DNA from: Actinobacillus genomosp. 1
GTDB lineage: Bacteria; Pseudomonadota; Gammaproteobacteria; Enterobacterales; Pasteurellaceae
Assembly: GCF_029774175.1 (NCBI RefSeq)
Contig: NZ_CP103834.1
Location: 1,064,501-1,128,500 of the forward strand
Direction: 5' to 3'
Length of the DNA stretch: 64,000 bases
Shown: piece after piece, positions 61,865 to 64,000 of the stretch
Layout of the letters: each line of letters begins with the position of its first letter
Numbering within the stretch: position 1 is the stretch's first letter
Program-made: the position numbers and the translations under genes
The notes under the pieces: model-generated
What the model was told of the DNA's origin: nothing
The model's input: the letters and a program-made list of their open reading frames with translations, nothing else
Database searches by the model: none

Positions 61865-63634
61865 TTAAAAACTATAGCTCAGATTAAACCCCGTCACATG
61901 CTTTGCTACCTTAAATCCCTTCGGATAGCGCATCGGTCTTCCGACAAAATAGTCATAATAAAAGCCTTTCCAACCGCCCCGTAATCCAATTACCGTTCCC
62001 ATTAAATGATGACCGAATCGTTCATTACCGCCTAAACCTGATACTCTCCCGCCATCTAATCCCCAATAAAACCAATGACCTCGATTACCGACATTCCAAC
62101 TAAATTCATTACGCCAATACCAACCTCGTTCTCCGGCAAGAGAAAGTTCACCGTCAAATCCCCGAACCGTATAACGACCACCGATACTGATGCGGTCTTG
62201 GGGAATCAGCGGCGTTTTATTCCATTGTGCATTAACCTTTGAATGAAATTGCCAAGCTTGTCCTTCCAATGCGAACGGTTTTTTATAATCTATCGATGTT
62301 GTAAGAATTTTCGGGCGAGATGTTCCTTCGTTATACGCTTCTTCCGGTGCGCCGATTGCGCCTCTTACGCCTGTCCCCCGTTTAAAGTTCATCTCAAGTT
62401 CTAAAGTGGCGTTACTGAAATATTCTTTATGTGCGATACCGACCTCCCAACCCGCCATACGACGACGCTGAACTTCAACTTCCGTATTATCGACAAAGTT
62501 TTTAGAATGGCGTGACCAAAAGCCGGCGGAAATCGTAGTCTTTCTTAGCGCATCACGATATAACACACGTGACAGGCTTAACTTATCCGTTTCACTTTCG
62601 CCAGCATAAAGATAATTTTGAAAAGCACCGAATACCTGTTGGCGATAACGGTAAATTGAATGATTTGCCGTCAGTTGCCAATAACCGGAAGGAATCGAGT
62701 AATAGAAAGAAAAGTTACGGCTGGCTCGTTTACCCTTGTCATCCGAATGGCGTTTAATACTGTGGGTAAAACTGGTATAGAAAAGATCATTTGCTGAAAA
62801 GAGATTATCCCAAGAGAAAGTCGCTGATGCCTGCCATTTACCGGTTGAGGTTGAACCCGAGTCATCTAAACCAAAATTAAGCCTAAACGGAATCGCTTGA
62901 GCATAATTGATTTTTAAATCGCTTTCGCCCGCCTGACTATCTTCCTCTTCGCTCGGAAGAATCTCAATATTAGCTTCAGCTGTCGGTACTCGTTTTAAAT
63001 TCTCTAATGACTGTTCTATATCACGCACATTTAAGAGATCGCCCTTTTTAAAAGTTAGAGCGGTAAGCGCATGTAACGGAGTAAAACGAGCAACTCGCCC
63101 GCTATCCTCAACTAAAGTATTGCGAACCTTTCCCGCAATTACGGTTAGTACTAAATTTCCGGAACGTAAATCTTGTTCCGGTGCGACCACCCGAGTAGTT
63201 ATATAGCCTTTTTCAATAATATTATTTTGCGTTTGCTTCATTAAAATACCTAAACCTTCTCCACCTAAACAGTGCGGTAAAGTCAGTTTCAAATCAGAAA
63301 TCGCTTGATTAAATGCCCATTGAAATTGGCTGGTTTGATTTAATGATTCATTAGAATAATCAATTAAGGAGATACGGCGGATAGGATAACAAGGAGATTC
63401 AGCGGTCGGAATTTGTAGTCGGTTTTCTTGATAAGTATCTATACGGATATCAACTTGCGGTTTAAATTGACTTTCTCGGTGATTATCCAGTTGCTTCTGA
63501 CGTTGTTGAACTTCAGCATCACGCTGGGTATATTGCTTTAATTGCGAATCATTGAGGGGAGGAATCGGCATTGTATTCCCCGTATTTGAATAAATTAATA
63601 ATGTAGCGAGTAGGCCGTAATGTAAGTAGCGCAT
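61865..63634 (-). CDS. TpsB, two-partner secretion outer-membrane transporter
   Basis: The 589-residue protein is a ShlB/FhaC-type Omp85 transporter. It has a short signal peptide (HYGLLATLLIYSNTGNTM), a coiled, Gln-rich H1-like segment, two POTRA domains (LPHCLGGEGLGILMKQTQNN to VIAGKV, then the LKRVPTAEANIEILPSE segment) and a 16-strand-type barrel with the IGGRYTVRGFDGE motif and a C-terminal Phe (FNLSYSF). It secretes the TpsA encoded next. It is the first gene of the operon; 185 bp of AT-rich DNA with an upstream gene's terminator precede it. Confidence 0.93.
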   Translation of the reverse strand: MRYLHYGLLATLLIYSNTGNTMPIPPLNDSQLKQYTQRDAEVQQRQKQLDNHRESQFKPQVDIRIDTYQENRLQIPTAESPCYPIRRISLIDYSNESLNQTSQFQWAFNQAISDLKLTLPHCLGGEGLGILMKQTQNNIIEKGYITTRVVAPEQDLRSGNLVLTVIAGKVRNTLVEDSGRVARFTPLHALTALTFKKGDLLNVRDIEQSLENLKRVPTAEANIEILPSEEEDSQAGESDLKINYAQAIPFRLNFGLDDSGSTSTGKWQASATFSWDNLFSANDLFYTSFTHSIKRHSDDKGKRASRNFSFYYSIPSGYWQLTANHSIYRYRQQVFGAFQNYLYAGESETDKLSLSRVLYRDALRKTTISAGFWSRHSKNFVDNTEVEVQRRRMAGWEVGIAHKEYFSNATLELEMNFKRGTGVRGAIGAPEEAYNEGTSRPKILTTSIDYKKPFALEGQAWQFHSKVNAQWNKTPLIPQDRISIGGRYTVRGFDGELSLAGERGWYWRNEFSWNVGNRGHWFYWGLDGGRVSGLGGNERFGHHLMGTVIGLRGGWKGFYYDYFVGRPMRYPKGFKVAKHVTGFNLSYSF

Positions 63635-63748
63635 AAATAATTAGAATCAATAAATTTAAAAAGCCACTTAAATTAGTAAAGATATTCAACTAAGTAAAGC
63701 AAATTTACATAAAGCACTATATTTATATATTAAGACATATAAATTAAA

Positions 63749-63783
63749 AGAGCTGATGATGATATAAAATCACCATCAGCTCT
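63749..63783 (-). terminator. Terminator of the gene at the right edge
   Basis: AGAGCTGATGATGAT (63749-63763) pairs with ATCACCATCAGCTCT (63769-63783) with one mismatch. On the complement a TTTTAATTT tract follows. Confidence 0.8.
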
Positions 63784-63819
63784 AAATATAAAATAGGTTA
63801 TTTCTATAATAACGAACTA

Positions 63820-64000
63820 TTAATTAATACCGTATTGCTCCGTATAAGGAATCAAACCTTTTTTCAGCATTTTACGTACGCCGCTACTGTAATTCGTACC
63901 GAAGCGTAATTCAAAATTCACACCGAATTTATTATCATAGTATAAATCATTGATAGTATCCGGCGAGCCGATTGGAGTTGCGGTTAGTTTACGCGCGACA
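63820..64000 (-). CDS. C-terminal 59 residues of an unidentified protein
   Basis: On the complement an open frame enters from the right edge and ends at the TAA (63820-63822). The readable tail begins VARKLTATPIGSPDTINDLY and ends KKGLIPYTEQYGIN. Alternating polar and hydrophobic residues (KFGVNFELRFG) suggest beta strands, but I do not recognise the family. A strong terminator follows, so this is a real gene end. It is probably not part of the tps operon. Confidence 0.6.
   Translation of the reverse strand, partial: VARKLTATPIGSPDTINDLYYDNKFGVNFELRFGTNYSSGVRKMLKKGLIPYTEQYGIN

Noticed and set aside
63820..64000. Assignment of the right-edge fragment as a third member of the tps locus
   Set aside because: A strong terminator separates it from tpsB and the 59 residues give no family signal.

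Overview
The window is chromosomal DNA from a member of the Pasteurellaceae, most likely Actinobacillus of the A. pleuropneumoniae/suis/lignieresii group. Gene content and order are gamma-proteobacterial: an isc cluster, bioA-F-G-C-D, fdnGHI with fdhD and fdhE, kdkA, metNIQ and a short ArcB. About twenty exact copies of the 9-mer ACAAGCGGT or its complement are scattered through it. That is the core of the DNA-uptake signal (USS) of the Apl clade; the Haemophilus version AAGTGCGGT is rare here. The genus call is inference from these traits.

Layout. 1-4159: the 3' end of fadI, then fadJ, then a DUF945 protein. 4242-12048: an AEC transporter and fdhD read leftward, diverging from the selenocysteine-containing formate dehydrogenase fdnGHI and fdhE. 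12267-12463: tRNA-Arg and tRNA-Pro. 12652-20151: folD, an OFA-type MFS transporter, dapA, lpxL, raiA, truA, folE and kdkA. 20194-23675: a methionine ABC importer with two tandem MetQ lipoproteins behind a MetJ-type promoter. 23874-30103: cysS, ppiB, cca and the zinc receptor znuD. 30175-37746: iscRSUA-hscB-hscA-fdx-iscX, in which three unrelated genes, one inside a palindromic repeat element, separate hscB from hscA. 38235-43202: fadL, ogt, arcB and a DMT transporter. 43317-48409: the biotin operon with smrB at its end. 48500-53588: prmB, greA, dacB, a small GNAT protein and purH. 53740-63634: a two-partner secretion locus (TpsB, a 2575-residue TpsA and a small lipoprotein). 63820-64000: the C-terminus of an unidentified gene.

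How genes work together. Respiratory formate dehydrogenase sits with its maturation factors FdhD and FdhE. FolD, PurH and an OFA transporter each lie behind a PurR-like palindrome, suggesting a one-carbon/purine regulon. IscR has a near-perfect type-1 autoregulatory site. FadL has FadR-like upstream sites, yet FadI and the hydratase half of FadJ lack textbook catalytic residues, so fatty acids may be imported without full beta-oxidation.

The points most worth following are: (1) the FadI/FadJ active-site losses; (2) a 561-bp element at 32774-33334, made of a DUF559 nuclease-like gene between inverted ends that each carry a hairpin of conserved shape but different sequence; (3) the TpsA C-terminus, which looks like an alpha/beta-hydrolase effector and is followed 2 bp later by a small lipoprotein gene that could be its immunity partner; (4) the PurR-like site in front of an OFA transporter.
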